Shown piece by piece: positions 46,266 through 56,007 of a stretch of DNA of 64,000 nucleotides. The notes below the pieces were generated by a model. That model made no database searches, was not told the origin of the DNA, and was given only the letters and a program-made list of their open reading frames with translations. Each line of letters opens with the position of its first letter. The first letter of the stretch is position 1. The DNA is taken from positions 1,116,001-1,180,000 of the forward strand of contig NZ_RXOE01000001.1 in NCBI RefSeq assembly GCF_003965815.1, read 5' to 3'. The stretch comes from Variovorax gossypii (GTDB lineage Bacteria > Pseudomonadota > Gammaproteobacteria > Burkholderiales > Burkholderiaceae_C). The position numbers and the translations under genes were made by a program.

Positions 46266-47060
46266 AAGCTCTTCTCGAAACGGTTGCGGCTCGCAGCGGT
46301 GGGCCTGGGCACCGCGCTGCTCGTCATGGCATGCGGCGGCGTGCGCAAGACCACGGTGCCGATGGCGACCTCGCTCGAGAAAAGCAGCTGCCCGCGCGGC
46401 AACGTCGACACGCTGCTGGTGATGCTCCCCGGCGCGTACTCGACGCCCGACGAATTCGAGCACGAAGGCTTCGTCCGCGCGGTCCGCGAGAACCGAATCG
46501 CGGCCGACGTGATGCTGGTCGACTCCCACCTCGGCTACTTCAACGACAAGTCCGTCCTCGACCGCCTGAGCGCCGACGTGATGGTGCCGGCACGCAGCCA
46601 GGGTTATCGCCACATCTGGTTCGTCGGTATCTCGCTCGGCGGCTTCGGCGGAATGCTCTATGCGCAGACCCACCCCGGCGAACTAGCGGGACTGGTGACG
46701 CTGGCGCCCTACCTCGGCGAGCGCGCGCTCAGCGCCGACATCGCCAATGCCGGCGGCCTCGCCAAGTGGCGTGGCCCGCTGGTCGACCCGGCCGCGAGCC
46801 CTCCCCGCACGCCCGATGAAACCCAGCTCTGGCAATGGCTGCGCGGCTATTCGGGCTTCACGAACACGGCGGGAGCCCGGCCGCCGCTCTACCTGGGTTA
46901 CGGCCTGGACGACCGTTTCGCCTTCAGCAACCGGCTGCTGGCGAACGTGCTGCCGCCCGAACGCGTCTTCACGACCGAAGGCGGGCACGACTGGCCAGAG
47001 TGGAACCGCCTCTGGCAACGCATGCTGCCGACCCTGCCGCTGCCGGGCTGCCCCGGCTGA
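46263..47060 (+). CDS. lipoprotein alpha/beta hydrolase
   Basis: 265 residues. Signal peptide with lipobox VMAC (Cys24). The catalytic triad of the alpha/beta fold is visible: nucleophile Ser124 in GISLGG, acid Asp216 or Asp217 in GYGLDDRFA, and His242 in EGGHDW. An oxyanion-type turn LPGAYSTPDEF lies near 55-65. Substrate unknown. It starts 10 bp after the dehydratase-like stop. Confidence 0.82.
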   Translation: MKLFSKRLRLAAVGLGTALLVMACGGVRKTTVPMATSLEKSSCPRGNVDTLLVMLPGAYSTPDEFEHEGFVRAVRENRIAADVMLVDSHLGYFNDKSVLDRLSADVMVPARSQGYRHIWFVGISLGGFGGMLYAQTHPGELAGLVTLAPYLGERALSADIANAGGLAKWRGPLVDPAASPPRTPDETQLWQWLRGYSGFTNTAGARPPLYLGYGLDDRFAFSNRLLANVLPPERVFTTEGGHDWPEWNRLWQRMLPTLPLPGCPG

Positions 47061-47075
47061 ACAGGCAACCGGGGC
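47050..47075. terminator. hairpin spanning two convergent gene ends
   Basis: GCCCCGG (47050-47056) and CCGGGGC (47069-47075) form a perfect 7-bp stem around a 12-nt loop. It overlaps the stop of the lipoprotein hydrolase and abuts the stop of the convergent sugar dehydrogenase. No T-tract, so only a weak or rho-assisted terminator. Confidence 0.4.
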
Positions 47076-48206
47076 TCAATTCGGCCTCAGGCGCAGCAGC
47101 TTACCGTCGGCTTCGTCGGTCAGCACGTAAAGCAATCCGTCAGGCCCCTGCTTCACGTCGCGGATTCGGGCGCGGCCCTCGGCCAGCAGCTTGTGCTCGG
47201 CGGCCACCTTGCCGCCCTTCAGCTCGATGCGGTCGAGATAGCCGAATTTGAGCGAGCCGACGAACAGGTTGCCCTTCCAGGCGGCGCCGTAGCGGTCGCT
47301 GGTGAGAAATGCCATGCCGGAGGGTGCGATCGACGGCACCCAGTAGTGCAGCGGCTGCTCCATGCCCTCCTTGGCCGTGATGCCGTCGCCGATCTTGCCG
47401 CCGCCATAGTTCTCGCCGTAGGTGATGACGGGCCAGCCGTAGTTGCGGCCCGCCAATGGAATGTTGATCTCGTCGCCGCCCTGCGGGCCGTGCTCGGTCA
47501 TCCAGAGGCGGCCGTCGGGCGCGAGCGTGGCGCCCTGCCCGTTGCGGTGGCCGTAGCTCCAGATTTCGGGCAGCGCGCCCGCCTTGCCGACGAAGGGGTT
47601 GTCCTTGGGCACCGAGCCGTCCTTGCCGATACGCACGATCTTGCCCAGATGGTTGTCGAGCTTCTGCGCGTCTTCCTTGCGGCTGAAGCGGTCGCCGAGC
47701 GTGAGGAACAGCGTGGCGTCACGCGCCTCGACGATGCGGCAGCCGAAGTGATTGCGGCTGGTCACCTTGGGCTGCTGGCTGAAGATGATCTTCAACTCCT
47801 CCAGCCTCGTGCCGTCGGCCGACAGGTTGGCGCGGGCCAGCGCCGTGCTGTTGGCGGAGCCGGCGGCATCGGGCTCGGAGAAGCAGAAATACAGCGTGCG
47901 GTTCTTCTCGAAGCCGGAGTCGGCCAGCACGTCGAGCAGGCCGCCCTGGCCGCCTGCCGCAATGGGAGGCATGCCGGCGATGGGAGCACCGATCTTGCCG
48001 TCGGCGCCGACCAGCCGGAGGCGGCCGGGCCGCTCCGTCACCACGAAACGGCCGCCAGGCAGGAAGGCGACGCCCCACGGATTTTCGAGACCCGCGGCCA
48101 CCGTCTCGGGCCTGGTCTGGGCCGCGGCGGCCGCGCAGAAACCGATTACCGTGACAAATGTCCAGCGGCGAAAAGAAGTCAAAGACGGGGAGCACTGCAA
48201 GTTCAT
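47076..48206 (-). CDS. PQQ-dependent aldose sugar dehydrogenase (Asd/YliI-like)
   Basis: 376 residues from MNLQCSPSLTSFRRW; the signal peptide ends near AAAAQT, and GGAA precedes the ATG. A soluble six-bladed propeller quinoprotein: ENPWGVAFLPGGRFVVTERPGRL, GGQGGLLDV, the catalytic-site SYGHRNGQG, TEHGPQGGDEIN for calcium/PQQ binding, and GWPVITYGENYGG. Oxidises aldoses in the periplasm if PQQ is available. PQQ synthesis genes are not here. Confidence 0.9.
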   Translation of the reverse strand: MNLQCSPSLTSFRRWTFVTVIGFCAAAAAQTRPETVAAGLENPWGVAFLPGGRFVVTERPGRLRLVGADGKIGAPIAGMPPIAAGGQGGLLDVLADSGFEKNRTLYFCFSEPDAAGSANSTALARANLSADGTRLEELKIIFSQQPKVTSRNHFGCRIVEARDATLFLTLGDRFSRKEDAQKLDNHLGKIVRIGKDGSVPKDNPFVGKAGALPEIWSYGHRNGQGATLAPDGRLWMTEHGPQGGDEINIPLAGRNYGWPVITYGENYGGGKIGDGITAKEGMEQPLHYWVPSIAPSGMAFLTSDRYGAAWKGNLFVGSLKFGYLDRIELKGGKVAAEHKLLAEGRARIRDVKQGPDGLLYVLTDEADGKLLRLRPN

Positions 48207-48447
48207 GACTTTTCCGTGAAGTTGCAGTGATCTTGTCGATAAATAACGACCGAATCCAGCACAACCTTTGGTTCTCCCGACTCGCGAAGGCCTTTTCGCG
48301 GTCAACCGTTTATGGAGCATAAACGTTCGTCGTTACATTTTTTCTTTGGCTGGATCGAAATTCCCCATGTAAATCAATGACTTACAGAGGGATTCGCTAA
48401 TTCTTTTTAAATTGACATAACCGCACGTCATCAATATCCTACGCGCC
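48207..48447. other. AT-rich divergent promoter region
   Basis: About 240 bp between the divergent sugar dehydrogenase and peptidase genes. It is clearly more AT-rich than the rest of the window and holds the rightward promoter described separately. I see no ORF that looks like a gene and no repeat. Confidence 0.6.
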
Positions 48448-48450
48448 ATG
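48412..48450 (+). promoter_or_regulatory. strong promoter giving a leaderless peptidase mRNA
   Basis: A consensus TTGACA (48412-48417), exactly 17 bp, then TATCCT (48435-48440). The ATG begins 7 bp after the -10, where transcription should start. There is no Shine-Dalgarno before the ATG, and the signal peptide fixes that start. This is the best supported leaderless candidate in the window. Confidence 0.65.
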
Positions 48451-49023
48451 CGTTTTTTCGTCCTACCCGCGTCCCTCCTCTTTGCCGTTGCAGTCCATGC
48501 AGCCCCCCAACAGGAAAAGACCGATGACGAGCTGGCACGAATGCTTGCCGACAAAGGTCTGATCGGACAACTCAAGCAGGTTCGTCAAACCGTCACCGAA
48601 CGCACCTCCGACCTGGTGGTGACCGCCATCGGATTCCTCGGCGTTCCTTACCGTCGTGGCGGCAACACCGCCGAATCGGGTTTCGACTGCAGCGGCTTCG
48701 TCCGCGCCATGTACAACCAGACGGTCGGCCACATGCTCCCCCGCCGCGCCGAAGAGCAGGCAGCCGCCACCGAGAAGATCGACCGCGACCAGCTCAAGCC
48801 CGGCGACCTCGTGTTCTTCAACACCATGCGCCGCGCCTTCAGCCATGTCGGCATCTACGTCGGCGAAGGCAAGTTCATCCACTCGCCCCGCTCCGGCGCC
48901 CAGGTTCGCGTGGAAGACATGAACGGCAGCTACTGGCAGCGCCGCTTCGACGGTGCCCGCCGCGTGGTCGGCGGACCGGCGGACGAGGTGAAGGCCGCGG
49001 CTGTCGCCAATACCGGCAACTGA
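48448..49023 (+). CDS. exported NlpC/P60 (C40) peptidoglycan endopeptidase
   Basis: 191 residues with a signal peptide (cleavage near VHAA). After a short helical region the NlpC/P60 domain starts at IGFLGVPYRRGGNTAESGFDCSGFV; catalytic Cys81 is in FDCSGF, His133 in FSHVGIY and His145 in FIHSPRS. The family cuts gamma-D-Glu-meso-DAP or related cross-bridge bonds in cell-wall peptides. No lipobox or SH3 domain is present, so it may be periplasmic and soluble. Confidence 0.92.
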   Translation: MRFFVLPASLLFAVAVHAAPQQEKTDDELARMLADKGLIGQLKQVRQTVTERTSDLVVTAIGFLGVPYRRGGNTAESGFDCSGFVRAMYNQTVGHMLPRRAEEQAAATEKIDRDQLKPGDLVFFNTMRRAFSHVGIYVGEGKFIHSPRSGAQVRVEDMNGSYWQRRFDGARRVVGGPADEVKAAAVANTGN

Positions 49024-49066
49024 GCCCCGCCCTCTTCCCGATCTCCTGATCCCCCGATCAAGGACG

Positions 49067-49097
49067 AAAAAAATCCCGCCGAGGCGGGATTTTTTTA
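49067..49097. terminator. bidirectional rho-independent terminator
   Basis: A7, then ATCCCGCC (49073-49080), a 2-nt loop and GGCGGGAT (49083-49090), then T6 or more. The perfect stem with A-tract and T-tract works for the peptidase gene and the convergent PDH operon, whose last gene ends at 49140. Confidence 0.9.
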
Positions 49098-49139
49098 TGG
49101 GCGTCCGATCGGTCGACCGGCGCCTTCAGCTCTTTTCCG

Positions 49140-50966
49140 TCAGCTCTTCTTCTGCGGCGGCAGGTCCGTGCAGGTGCCGTGAGCCACTTCCGCCGCCATG
49201 CCGATGCTCTCGCCCAGCGTCGGGTGCGGATGGATGGTCTTGCCGATGTCGATCTCGTCCGCGCCCATCTCGATCGCCAGCGCGATCTCGCCCAGCATGT
49301 CGCCGGCATGCGTGCCGACGATGCCGCCGCCCAGGATGCGGTGCGTCTCCGCGTCGAACAGCAGCTTGGTGAAGCCTTCGTCGCGGCCGTTGGCGATGGC
49401 GCGGCCCGAAGCGGTCCACGGGAAGTGCCCCTTCTTGACCTTGATGCCCTCGGCCTTCGCCTGATCCTCGGTCAGGCCGACCCACGCCACTTCGGGGTCG
49501 GTGTAGGCCACGCTCGGGATCACGCGGGCGTTGAAGGCCGCGCTCGACAGCTCCTTGTCGCCCTTCAGCTCGCCGGCAATGACTTCGGCCGCCACGTGCG
49601 CCTCGTGCACCGCCTTGTGCGCCAGCATGGGCTGGCCCACGATGTCGCCGATGGCGAAGATGTGCGGCACGTTGGTGCGCATCTGGATGTCGACCGGAAT
49701 GAAGCCGCGGTCGCTCACCGTCACGCCGGCCTTCTCGGCGCCGATCTTCTTGCCGTTAGGGCTGCGGCCCACGGCCTGCAGCACCAGGTCGTACACCTGC
49801 GGCTCCTTCGGCGCGTTCTCGCCCTCGAAAGTGACCTTGATACCTTCCTTCGTGGCTTCGGCGCCGACCGTCTTGGTCTTGAGCATGATGTTGTCGAAGC
49901 GCGGCGCGTTCATCTTCTGCCAGACCTTCACGAGGTCGCGGTCCGCGCCTTGCATCAGGCCGTCGAGCATTTCGACCACGTCCAGGCGCGCGCCCAGCGT
50001 GGAGTACACAGTGCCCATCTCGAGGCCGATGATGCCGCCGCCCAGGATCAGCATGCGCTTGGGGTCGGTACCCATCTCGAGCGCGCCGGTCGAGTCGACC
50101 ACGCGCGGATCCTTCGGCATGAAGGGCAGGCTCACGGCCTGCGAGCCGGCCGCGATGATGGCACTGCGGAACTTCACGGTCTGCTTGCTGCCAGTGGTGT
50201 CCCAGCTGGTGCCGGAGGTTTCCTCGACCTCGATGTGATACGGGTCGATGAAGTTGCCGACGCCGCGCAGCACCGTCACCTTGCGCATCTTGGCCATGGC
50301 CGTGAGGCCGCTGGTGAGCTTGCCCACCACCTTGTTCTTGTGGCCGAGCAGCTTGGCGCGATCGACCGTCGGGGCGGCGAAGCTCACGCCGAGATCGGCG
50401 AAGTGCTTGACCTCGTCCATGACGGAGGCCACGTGCAGCAGCGCCTTCGAAGGGATGCAGCCCACGTTCAGGCACACGCCGCCGAGGGTGGCGTAGCGCT
50501 CGATCAGCACGACCTTCAGGCCGAGGTCTGCGGCGCGGAAGGCCGCCGAGTAGCCGCCGGGGCCGGCGCCGAGCACGATCACGTCGCACTCGACATCGAC
50601 CTTGCCGCCGTAGCTGGACACGGCCACGGCCGGTGCAGCGGGGGCCGGCGCGGGAGCAGCCGCCTTCGGTGCAGGAGCCGCTGCCGCCGGGGCGGGCGCC
50701 GCCGCTGCGGGCGCGGGGGCCGCGGCACCGTCGACTTCCAGCGTCAGCACCACCGAGCCTTCCTTGACCTTGTCGCCCACCTTCACCGCGAGCGCCTTCA
50801 CCACGCCGGCGGCGGACGACGGGATCTCCATCGAGGCCTTGTCCGATTCGACCGTGATCAGCGACTGCTCGGCCTTGACCGTGTCTCCGACATTGACCAG
50901 CACCTCGATGACCGCGACTTCGTCGAAGTCGCCGATGTCGGGCACCTTGATTTGTTGTTCGCTCAT
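49140..50966 (-). CDS. lpdA: dihydrolipoyl dehydrogenase with N-terminal lipoyl domain (PDH E3)
   Basis: 608 residues. Residues 1-78 are a lipoyl domain ([16 protein letters not shown]; Lys near 45), followed by an Ala/Pro linker to about 120, then the flavoprotein: [19 protein letters not shown], active-site disulfide [20 protein letters not shown] motif [15 protein letters not shown] and C-terminal [11 protein letters not shown] with the active-site His. E3 with its own lipoyl domain occurs in Burkholderiales PDH operons. Its ATG overlaps the stop of the proteasome-like gene. Confidence 0.95.
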   Translation of the reverse strand: MSEQQIKVPDIGDFDEVAVIEVLVNVGDTVKAEQSLITVESDKASMEIPSSAAGVVKALAVKVGDKVKEGSVVLTLEVDGAAAPAPAAAAPAPAAAAPAPKAAAPAPAPAAPAVAVSSYGGKVDVECDVIVLGAGPGGYSAAFRAADLGLKVVLIERYATLGGVCLNVGCIPSKALLHVASVMDEVKHFADLGVSFAAPTVDRAKLLGHKNKVVGKLTSGLTAMAKMRKVTVLRGVGNFIDPYHIEVEETSGTSWDTTGSKQTVKFRSAIIAAGSQAVSLPFMPKDPRVVDSTGALEMGTDPKRMLILGGGIIGLEMGTVYSTLGARLDVVEMLDGLMQGADRDLVKVWQKMNAPRFDNIMLKTKTVGAEATKEGIKVTFEGENAPKEPQVYDLVLQAVGRSPNGKKIGAEKAGVTVSDRGFIPVDIQMRTNVPHIFAIGDIVGQPMLAHKAVHEAHVAAEVIAGELKGDKELSSAAFNARVIPSVAYTDPEVAWVGLTEDQAKAEGIKVKKGHFPWTASGRAIANGRDEGFTKLLFDAETHRILGGGIVGTHAGDMLGEIALAIEMGADEIDIGKTIHPHPTLGESIGMAAEVAHGTCTDLPPQKKS

Positions 50967-51556
50967 TTGGACACTTTCAGTTTGAGTGTGAGAACGTCGA
51001 CCGGTGGGGCCGAATTGCGATCGAATTCGCAGGCGGCGGCGATGCCCGCCTCCGCCACGTCGCGCGAGGTGCGCGACTTGATGTCATAGGCCGCGTGCAT
51101 GGCGCCGAGCGCAAAGCTGCGTCCCGAGCCGATGGCCCAGAACTCCTTGAACTCGAACACCTCGCGGTAGCTGTAGATGCCGTAGATGCCGCTCTGGTTG
51201 GCCATCAGCATCGTGAACTGGCTCGACTCGTAGGGCTCGTGCTCGTCTTCCTTGGTCTGCATGAAGAACGAGTCCTTCAGCACCGGATGCAGCATCGTGA
51301 AGGTGCGGAAGATCTCGTGCTTGCTGCCGAACATCAGCTGCTCGCGCGGCTGCGCGGCCAGCGCGTGCTGCAGCACCAGGAAGTGCGCAGCGGCGCCGGC
51401 CACGGCGAACAGGCTCTGTCCCGCCGCGTCCTCGACGGTGAAGATCTTCTGGTTCGCCTCGGCGCGGTGCGAGAGCCGCGTGTCGCCGAAGGTCACCAGA
51501 GAATCGGCTGCCATCGTGACCTGGCCACCCTTGCGGACGGCCACTACGGTGGTCAT
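50963..51556 (-). CDS. bph: betaproteobacterial proteasome homolog (BPH), HslV-like Ntn hydrolase
   Basis: 197 residues; the ATG at 51556 gives [20 protein letters not shown]. After Met removal Thr1 is the expected nucleophile, as in HslV (TTIVSVRRNGH). Asp17 in AADS and a Lys in ANQKIF (Lys36, shifted by three residues relative to HslV Lys33) complete the active site, and [17 protein letters not shown] fits the HslV H1 helix. The protein is longer than HslV (about 175) and lacks any HslU gene alongside. BPH is a described but poorly understood proteasome-fold family. It overlaps aceF and lpdA by ATGA at both ends. Confidence 0.8.
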   Translation of the reverse strand: MTTVVAVRKGGQVTMAADSLVTFGDTRLSHRAEANQKIFTVEDAAGQSLFAVAGAAAHFLVLQHALAAQPREQLMFGSKHEIFRTFTMLHPVLKDSFFMQTKEDEHEPYESSQFTMLMANQSGIYGIYSYREVFEFKEFWAIGSGRSFALGAMHAAYDIKSRTSRDVAEAGIAAACEFDRNSAPPVDVLTLKLKVSK

Positions 51557-53223
51557 AGCAGGATACGGCGATAGTCCGCGAGCACTTGCCCCAGGTAGGC
51601 GTTGAAACGCGCAGCCAGGGCGCCGTCGATCACGCGGTGGTCGTACGACAGCGACAGCGGCAGCGTGAGGCGCGGCACGAATTGCTTGCCGTCCCACACC
51701 GGCTTCATCTGACCCTTGGAGAGGCCGAGGATGGCCACTTCGGGCGCATTGATGATCGGCGTGAAATGCGTGCCGCCGATGCCGCCGAGCGAGCTGATCG
51801 AGAAGCAGCCGCCCTGCATGTCTGCCGAGCCGAGCTTGCCGTCGCGCGCCTTCTTGGCGAGCTCGCCCATCTCGGCGCTGATCTGCAGGATGCCCTTCTT
51901 GTCGGCATCCTTCAGCACCGGCACCACGAGGCCGTTGGGCGTGTCGGCCGCGAAGCCGATGTGGTAGTACTGCTTGTAGACGAGCTGGTCGCCGTCCAGG
52001 CTGGTGTTGAACTCGGGGAATTTCTTCAGCGCCGCGACCACCGCCTTGATGACGAAGGCCAGCATCGTCACCTTGACGCCCGACTTCTCGTTCTCCTTGT
52101 TGGTGGAGACGCGGAAGGCTTCGAGTTCGGTGATGTCCGCTTCGTCGTTGTTGGTGACGTGCGGGATCATCACCCAGTTGCGGTGCAGGTTCGCGCCGCT
52201 GAGCTTCTTGATGCGCGACAGGTCCTTGCGCTCGACCGTGCCGAACTTGGTGAAGTCGACCTTGGGCCACGGGATGAGGCCCAGCGCCGCACCGTCGGCA
52301 CCGCCGCCAGCCGGCGCCTTGGCCGCCGAGGCCTTGGTGCTGGCCTGGCCACTCATCACGGCCTTGGTGAAGCTCTGGATGTCTTCCTGCGTGATGCGAC
52401 CCTTGGGACCGGAGCCCTTGACCTCCTCGAGCGGCACGCCGAGTTCGCGCGCGAACTTGCGCACCGAAGGCGAGGCGTGCGGCAGGCTGCCGGTGGGAGC
52501 GACCGTCGGGTTGTGGGCGGGAGCCGCTGCGGCGGGTGCAGGCGCCGCGGCAGCCGGAGCAGGAGCGCTTGCCGTGGCGGCTGCCGGAGCGGCAGCGGCT
52601 GCTGCAGCCTGGGCAGGTGCCGGAGCAGCCGCACCGGCGGCGCCTTCGAGCACGGCGATCAGGTCACCGATGTTGACCGTGTCGCCCACCTTGACCTTGA
52701 GTTCCTTGAGCACGCCGGCAGCCGACGACGGGATTTCCATCGAGGCCTTGTCCGACTCGACCGTGATGAGCGACTGCTCGGTCTTGATCGAGTCGCCCAC
52801 CTTCACGAGCACTTCGATGACCGCGACGTCCTTGAAGTCGCCGATGTCGGGCACCTTGACCTCGACCGGGCCGGAAGCCGCGGGTGCGGCGGCAGGAGCC
52901 GGCGCGGGCGTTGCCGCGGCCGGTGCAGGCGCTGCGGCAGCCGGGGCCGCGGCAGGCGCAGGAGCCGGTGCTGCGGCACCCGCTCCTTCGGCCTCGAGCA
53001 CGAGCACCACCGAGCCCTCTTTCACCTTGCTGCCGACCTCGACCTTCAGTTCCTTGACCACGCCGGCGGTCGACGACGGAATTTCCATCGAGGCCTTGTC
53101 CGACTCCACCGTGATGAGCGACTGCTCGGCCTTGACCGTGTCGCCCACCTTCACGAGCACCTCGATCACCGCGACTTCATCGAAATCGCCGATGTCCGGC
53201 ACCTTCACTTCCACTGCTGCCAT
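51553..53223 (-). CDS. aceF: dihydrolipoyl acetyltransferase, pyruvate dehydrogenase E2
   Basis: 556 residues. Two lipoyl domains (about 4-78 and 122-196), each with [12 protein letters not shown] carrying the lipoyl Lys, are joined by Ala/Pro linkers. A peripheral-subunit-binding domain ([24 protein letters not shown] in part) near 245-275 and the catalytic core ending [15 protein letters not shown] follow. Second gene of the PDH operon, 57 bp behind aceE. Its stop overlaps the BPH start. Confidence 0.96.
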   Translation of the reverse strand: MAAVEVKVPDIGDFDEVAVIEVLVKVGDTVKAEQSLITVESDKASMEIPSSTAGVVKELKVEVGSKVKEGSVVLVLEAEGAGAAAPAPAPAAAPAAAAPAPAAATPAPAPAAAPAASGPVEVKVPDIGDFKDVAVIEVLVKVGDSIKTEQSLITVESDKASMEIPSSAAGVLKELKVKVGDTVNIGDLIAVLEGAAGAAAPAPAQAAAAAAAPAAATASAPAPAAAAPAPAAAAPAHNPTVAPTGSLPHASPSVRKFARELGVPLEEVKGSGPKGRITQEDIQSFTKAVMSGQASTKASAAKAPAGGGADGAALGLIPWPKVDFTKFGTVERKDLSRIKKLSGANLHRNWVMIPHVTNNDEADITELEAFRVSTNKENEKSGVKVTMLAFVIKAVVAALKKFPEFNTSLDGDQLVYKQYYHIGFAADTPNGLVVPVLKDADKKGILQISAEMGELAKKARDGKLGSADMQGGCFSISSLGGIGGTHFTPIINAPEVAILGLSKGQMKPVWDGKQFVPRLTLPLSLSYDHRVIDGALAARFNAYLGQVLADYRRILL

Positions 53224-53280
53224 ATCGTTGTCTCCCGCCGTCAGGCGCCGTTCGTTCGTTGATTGGTTGTTGATTGGGGA

Positions 53281-56007
53281 TCAGGCGTAGAGCGGGTTGA
53301 CCTTGTCGACATTGATGCCGTACTTCTTGATCGCTTCCACCACCTTGGCAACCGGCACGATGCCGTCTTCGCTCAGGGCCTTGAGCGCAGCCACCACGAT
53401 GTAGTGGCGGTTGACCTCGAAGTGCTCGCGCAGCTTGCTGCGGAAGTCGCTGCGGCCGAAGCCGTCGGTGCCCAGCACCTTGTAGTTGCGGCCCTTCGGC
53501 ACGAAGGGGCGGATCTGCTCGGCGTAGGCCTTCATGTAGTCGGTCGAGGCGACCACCGGGCCGGTCGAGGCGGCGAGCTGCTCGGCCACGAAGGGCACGC
53601 GCGGCGTCTGGTCGGGGTGCAGCAGGTTCCAGCGGTCGGCGTCCTGGCCGTCGCGGGTGAGCTCGTTGAAGCTCGGGCAGCTCCACACGGAAGCCGACAC
53701 GCCCCAGTCCTGCTCGAGCAGCTCCTGTGCGGCAAAGCTTTCGCGCAGGATGGTGCCGCTGCCCAGCAGTTGCACGGTCGGCGCTTCCTTGCCCTTGGCG
53801 GCCTTGATCGCAGGGCCCTGCTTCGACAGGTACATGCCCTTGATGATCTGCTCTTCGGTGCCGGGCTGGAGGCCGGGCATCGCGTAGTTCTCGTTGAGCA
53901 GCGTCAGGTAGTAGTAGACGTTGTCCTGCTTCTCGACCATGCGCTTCAGGCCGTGGTGCAGGATCACGCCGACTTCATGCGCGAAGGTCGGGTCGTAGCT
54001 CACGCAGTTCGGGATGGTGTTGGCCAGGATGTGGCTGTGGCCATCTTCGTGCTGCAGGCCTTCGCCGTTCAGCGTGGTGCGGCCCGAGGTGCCGCCCAGC
54101 AGGAAGCCGCGCGCCTGCATGTCGCCGGCAGCCCATGCCAGGTCGCCGATGCGCTGGAAGCCGAACATCGAGTAGTACACGTAGAACGGCACCATGATTC
54201 GGTTGTTCGTGCTGTACGACGTGGCCGCCGCGATCCAGCTCGACATGCCGCCGGCTTCGTTGATGCCTTCCTGCAGGATCTGGCCGGACTTGTCTTCCTT
54301 GTAGTACATGACCTGGTCCTTGTCGACCGGGGTGTACTGCTGACCGTGCGGGTTGTAGATGCCGATCTGGCGGAACAGGCCTTCCATGCCGAAGGTGCGC
54401 GCCTCGTCCACGAGGATCGGCACCACGCGCGGGCCCAGCGCCTTGTCGCGCAGCAGTTGCGTGAGGAAGCGCACATAAGCCTGCGTGGTCGAGATCTCGC
54501 GGCCTTCGGCCGTGGGCTCCATCACCGCCTTGAAGGTGTCGAGCGACGGCACCGTGAAGCTCTCGTCGGCCTTGACGCGGCGGTGCGGCAGGTAGCCGCC
54601 CAGCGCCTTGCGGCGCTCGTGCAGGTAACGCATTTCCGGCGTGTCGTCGGCCGGCTTGTAGAACGGCAGCTCGGCGATCTGGCTGTCGGGAATCGGAATG
54701 TTGAAGCGGTCGCGGAAGGCCTTGATGTCCTCGTCGCCGAGCTTCTTGGTCTGGTGGACCGTGTTCTTGCCCTCGCCGATCTTGCCCATGCCGAAGCCCT
54801 TGACGGTCTTCACGAGCAGGACGGTCGGCTGGCCCTTGTGGTTCTGGGCCGAGTGGAAGGCGGCGTACACCTTCTGCGAGTCATGGCCGCCGCGCTGGAG
54901 GTTCCAGACCTCGTCGTCGGTCATGTGCTCGACCATCTTCAGCGTGCGCGGATCGCGGCCGAAGAAGTTCTTGCGGACGTAGGCGCCGTCGTTGGCCTTG
55001 AAGGACTGGTAGTCGCCGTCGTTGCACTCCATCATGATCTTGCGCAGCGCGCCGTCATGATCCTTCTCGAGCAGGGCGTCCCAGCCCTTGCCCCAGATCA
55101 GCTTGACGACGTTCCAGTTGGCGCCGCGGAACTCGCCTTCGAGCTCCTGGATGATCTTGCCGTTGCCGCGCACCGGGCCGTCCAGGCGCTGCAGGTTGCA
55201 GTTGATGACGAAGATCAGGTTGTCGAGGTTCTCGCGTGCCGCCAGGCCGATGGCGCCCAGCGATTCGACTTCGTCCATTTCACCGTCGCCGCAGAACACC
55301 CAGACCTTGCGGTTCTCGGTGTTGGCGATGCCGCGTGCGTGCAGGTACTTGAGGAAGCGCGCCTGGTAGATCGCCATCAGCGGGCCAAGGCCCATCGACA
55401 CCGTGGGGAACTGCCAGAACTCGGGCATCAGCTTGGGGTGCGGGTAGCTGGAGAGGCCCTTGCCGTCTACCTCCTGGCGGAAGTTGAGCAGTTGCTCTTC
55501 GGAGAGACGGCCTTCGAGGTAGGCGCGGGCGTAGATGCCGGGAGAGACGTGGCCCTGGATGTAGAGCAGATCGCCGCCGTGGTTCTCGCTCTCGGCGTGC
55601 CAGAAGTGGTTGAAGCCGGCGCCGAACATGCTGGCCAGCGAGGCGAAGGAGCCGATGTGGCCGCCCAGGTCGCCGCCCTCGGGCGGATGGTGGCGGTTGG
55701 CCTTGACCACCATGGCCATCGCGTTCCAGCGCATGTAGGCGCGCAGGCGCTGTTCGATCTCGAGGTTGCCGGGGCTGCGAGCCTCCTGCGAGGGCTCGAT
55801 GGTGTTGACGTAGCCGGTGTTGGCCGAGAACGGCATGTCGACCGTGTTCTGCCGCGCATGTTCGAGCAACTGCTCGAGAAGGAAGTGGGCCCGCTCCGGA
55901 CCCTCGCTCTGGATGACGGAGGACAGTGCATCCATCCATTCACGGGTCTCCTGGGCGTCCGCATCGTTTGCGGCCGAGCCGAACAGGTTCTCGGGATTTG
56001 CCGACAT
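53281..56007 (-). CDS. aceE: pyruvate dehydrogenase E1 (homodimeric)
   Basis: 908 residues, the AceE-type single-chain E1. Thiamine diphosphate and metal motif GDGEMDEVESLGAIGLAARENLDNLIFVINCN in pieces, HISFAS-like GGHIGSFASLASMFGAGFNHFW near 135-155, and a transketolase C-terminal region (DGFGRSDFRSKLREHFEV). It decarboxylates pyruvate and acetylates lipoyl-AceF. AGGAGAG precedes the ATG. It heads aceE-aceF-bph-lpdA and is divergent from the kinase. Confidence 0.96.
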   Translation of the reverse strand: MSANPENLFGSAANDADAQETREWMDALSSVIQSEGPERAHFLLEQLLEHARQNTVDMPFSANTGYVNTIEPSQEARSPGNLEIEQRLRAYMRWNAMAMVVKANRHHPPEGGDLGGHIGSFASLASMFGAGFNHFWHAESENHGGDLLYIQGHVSPGIYARAYLEGRLSEEQLLNFRQEVDGKGLSSYPHPKLMPEFWQFPTVSMGLGPLMAIYQARFLKYLHARGIANTENRKVWVFCGDGEMDEVESLGAIGLAARENLDNLIFVINCNLQRLDGPVRGNGKIIQELEGEFRGANWNVVKLIWGKGWDALLEKDHDGALRKIMMECNDGDYQSFKANDGAYVRKNFFGRDPRTLKMVEHMTDDEVWNLQRGGHDSQKVYAAFHSAQNHKGQPTVLLVKTVKGFGMGKIGEGKNTVHQTKKLGDEDIKAFRDRFNIPIPDSQIAELPFYKPADDTPEMRYLHERRKALGGYLPHRRVKADESFTVPSLDTFKAVMEPTAEGREISTTQAYVRFLTQLLRDKALGPRVVPILVDEARTFGMEGLFRQIGIYNPHGQQYTPVDKDQVMYYKEDKSGQILQEGINEAGGMSSWIAAATSYSTNNRIMVPFYVYYSMFGFQRIGDLAWAAGDMQARGFLLGGTSGRTTLNGEGLQHEDGHSHILANTIPNCVSYDPTFAHEVGVILHHGLKRMVEKQDNVYYYLTLLNENYAMPGLQPGTEEQIIKGMYLSKQGPAIKAAKGKEAPTVQLLGSGTILRESFAAQELLEQDWGVSASVWSCPSFNELTRDGQDADRWNLLHPDQTPRVPFVAEQLAASTGPVVASTDYMKAYAEQIRPFVPKGRNYKVLGTDGFGRSDFRSKLREHFEVNRHYIVVAALKALSEDGIVPVAKVVEAIKKYGINVDKVNPLYA

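Noticed and set aside
35220..50966. Two lpd genes as a recent gene duplication
   Set aside because: They differ in domain layout and in many active-site flanking residues; each fits its own complex, an old arrangement in Burkholderiales.
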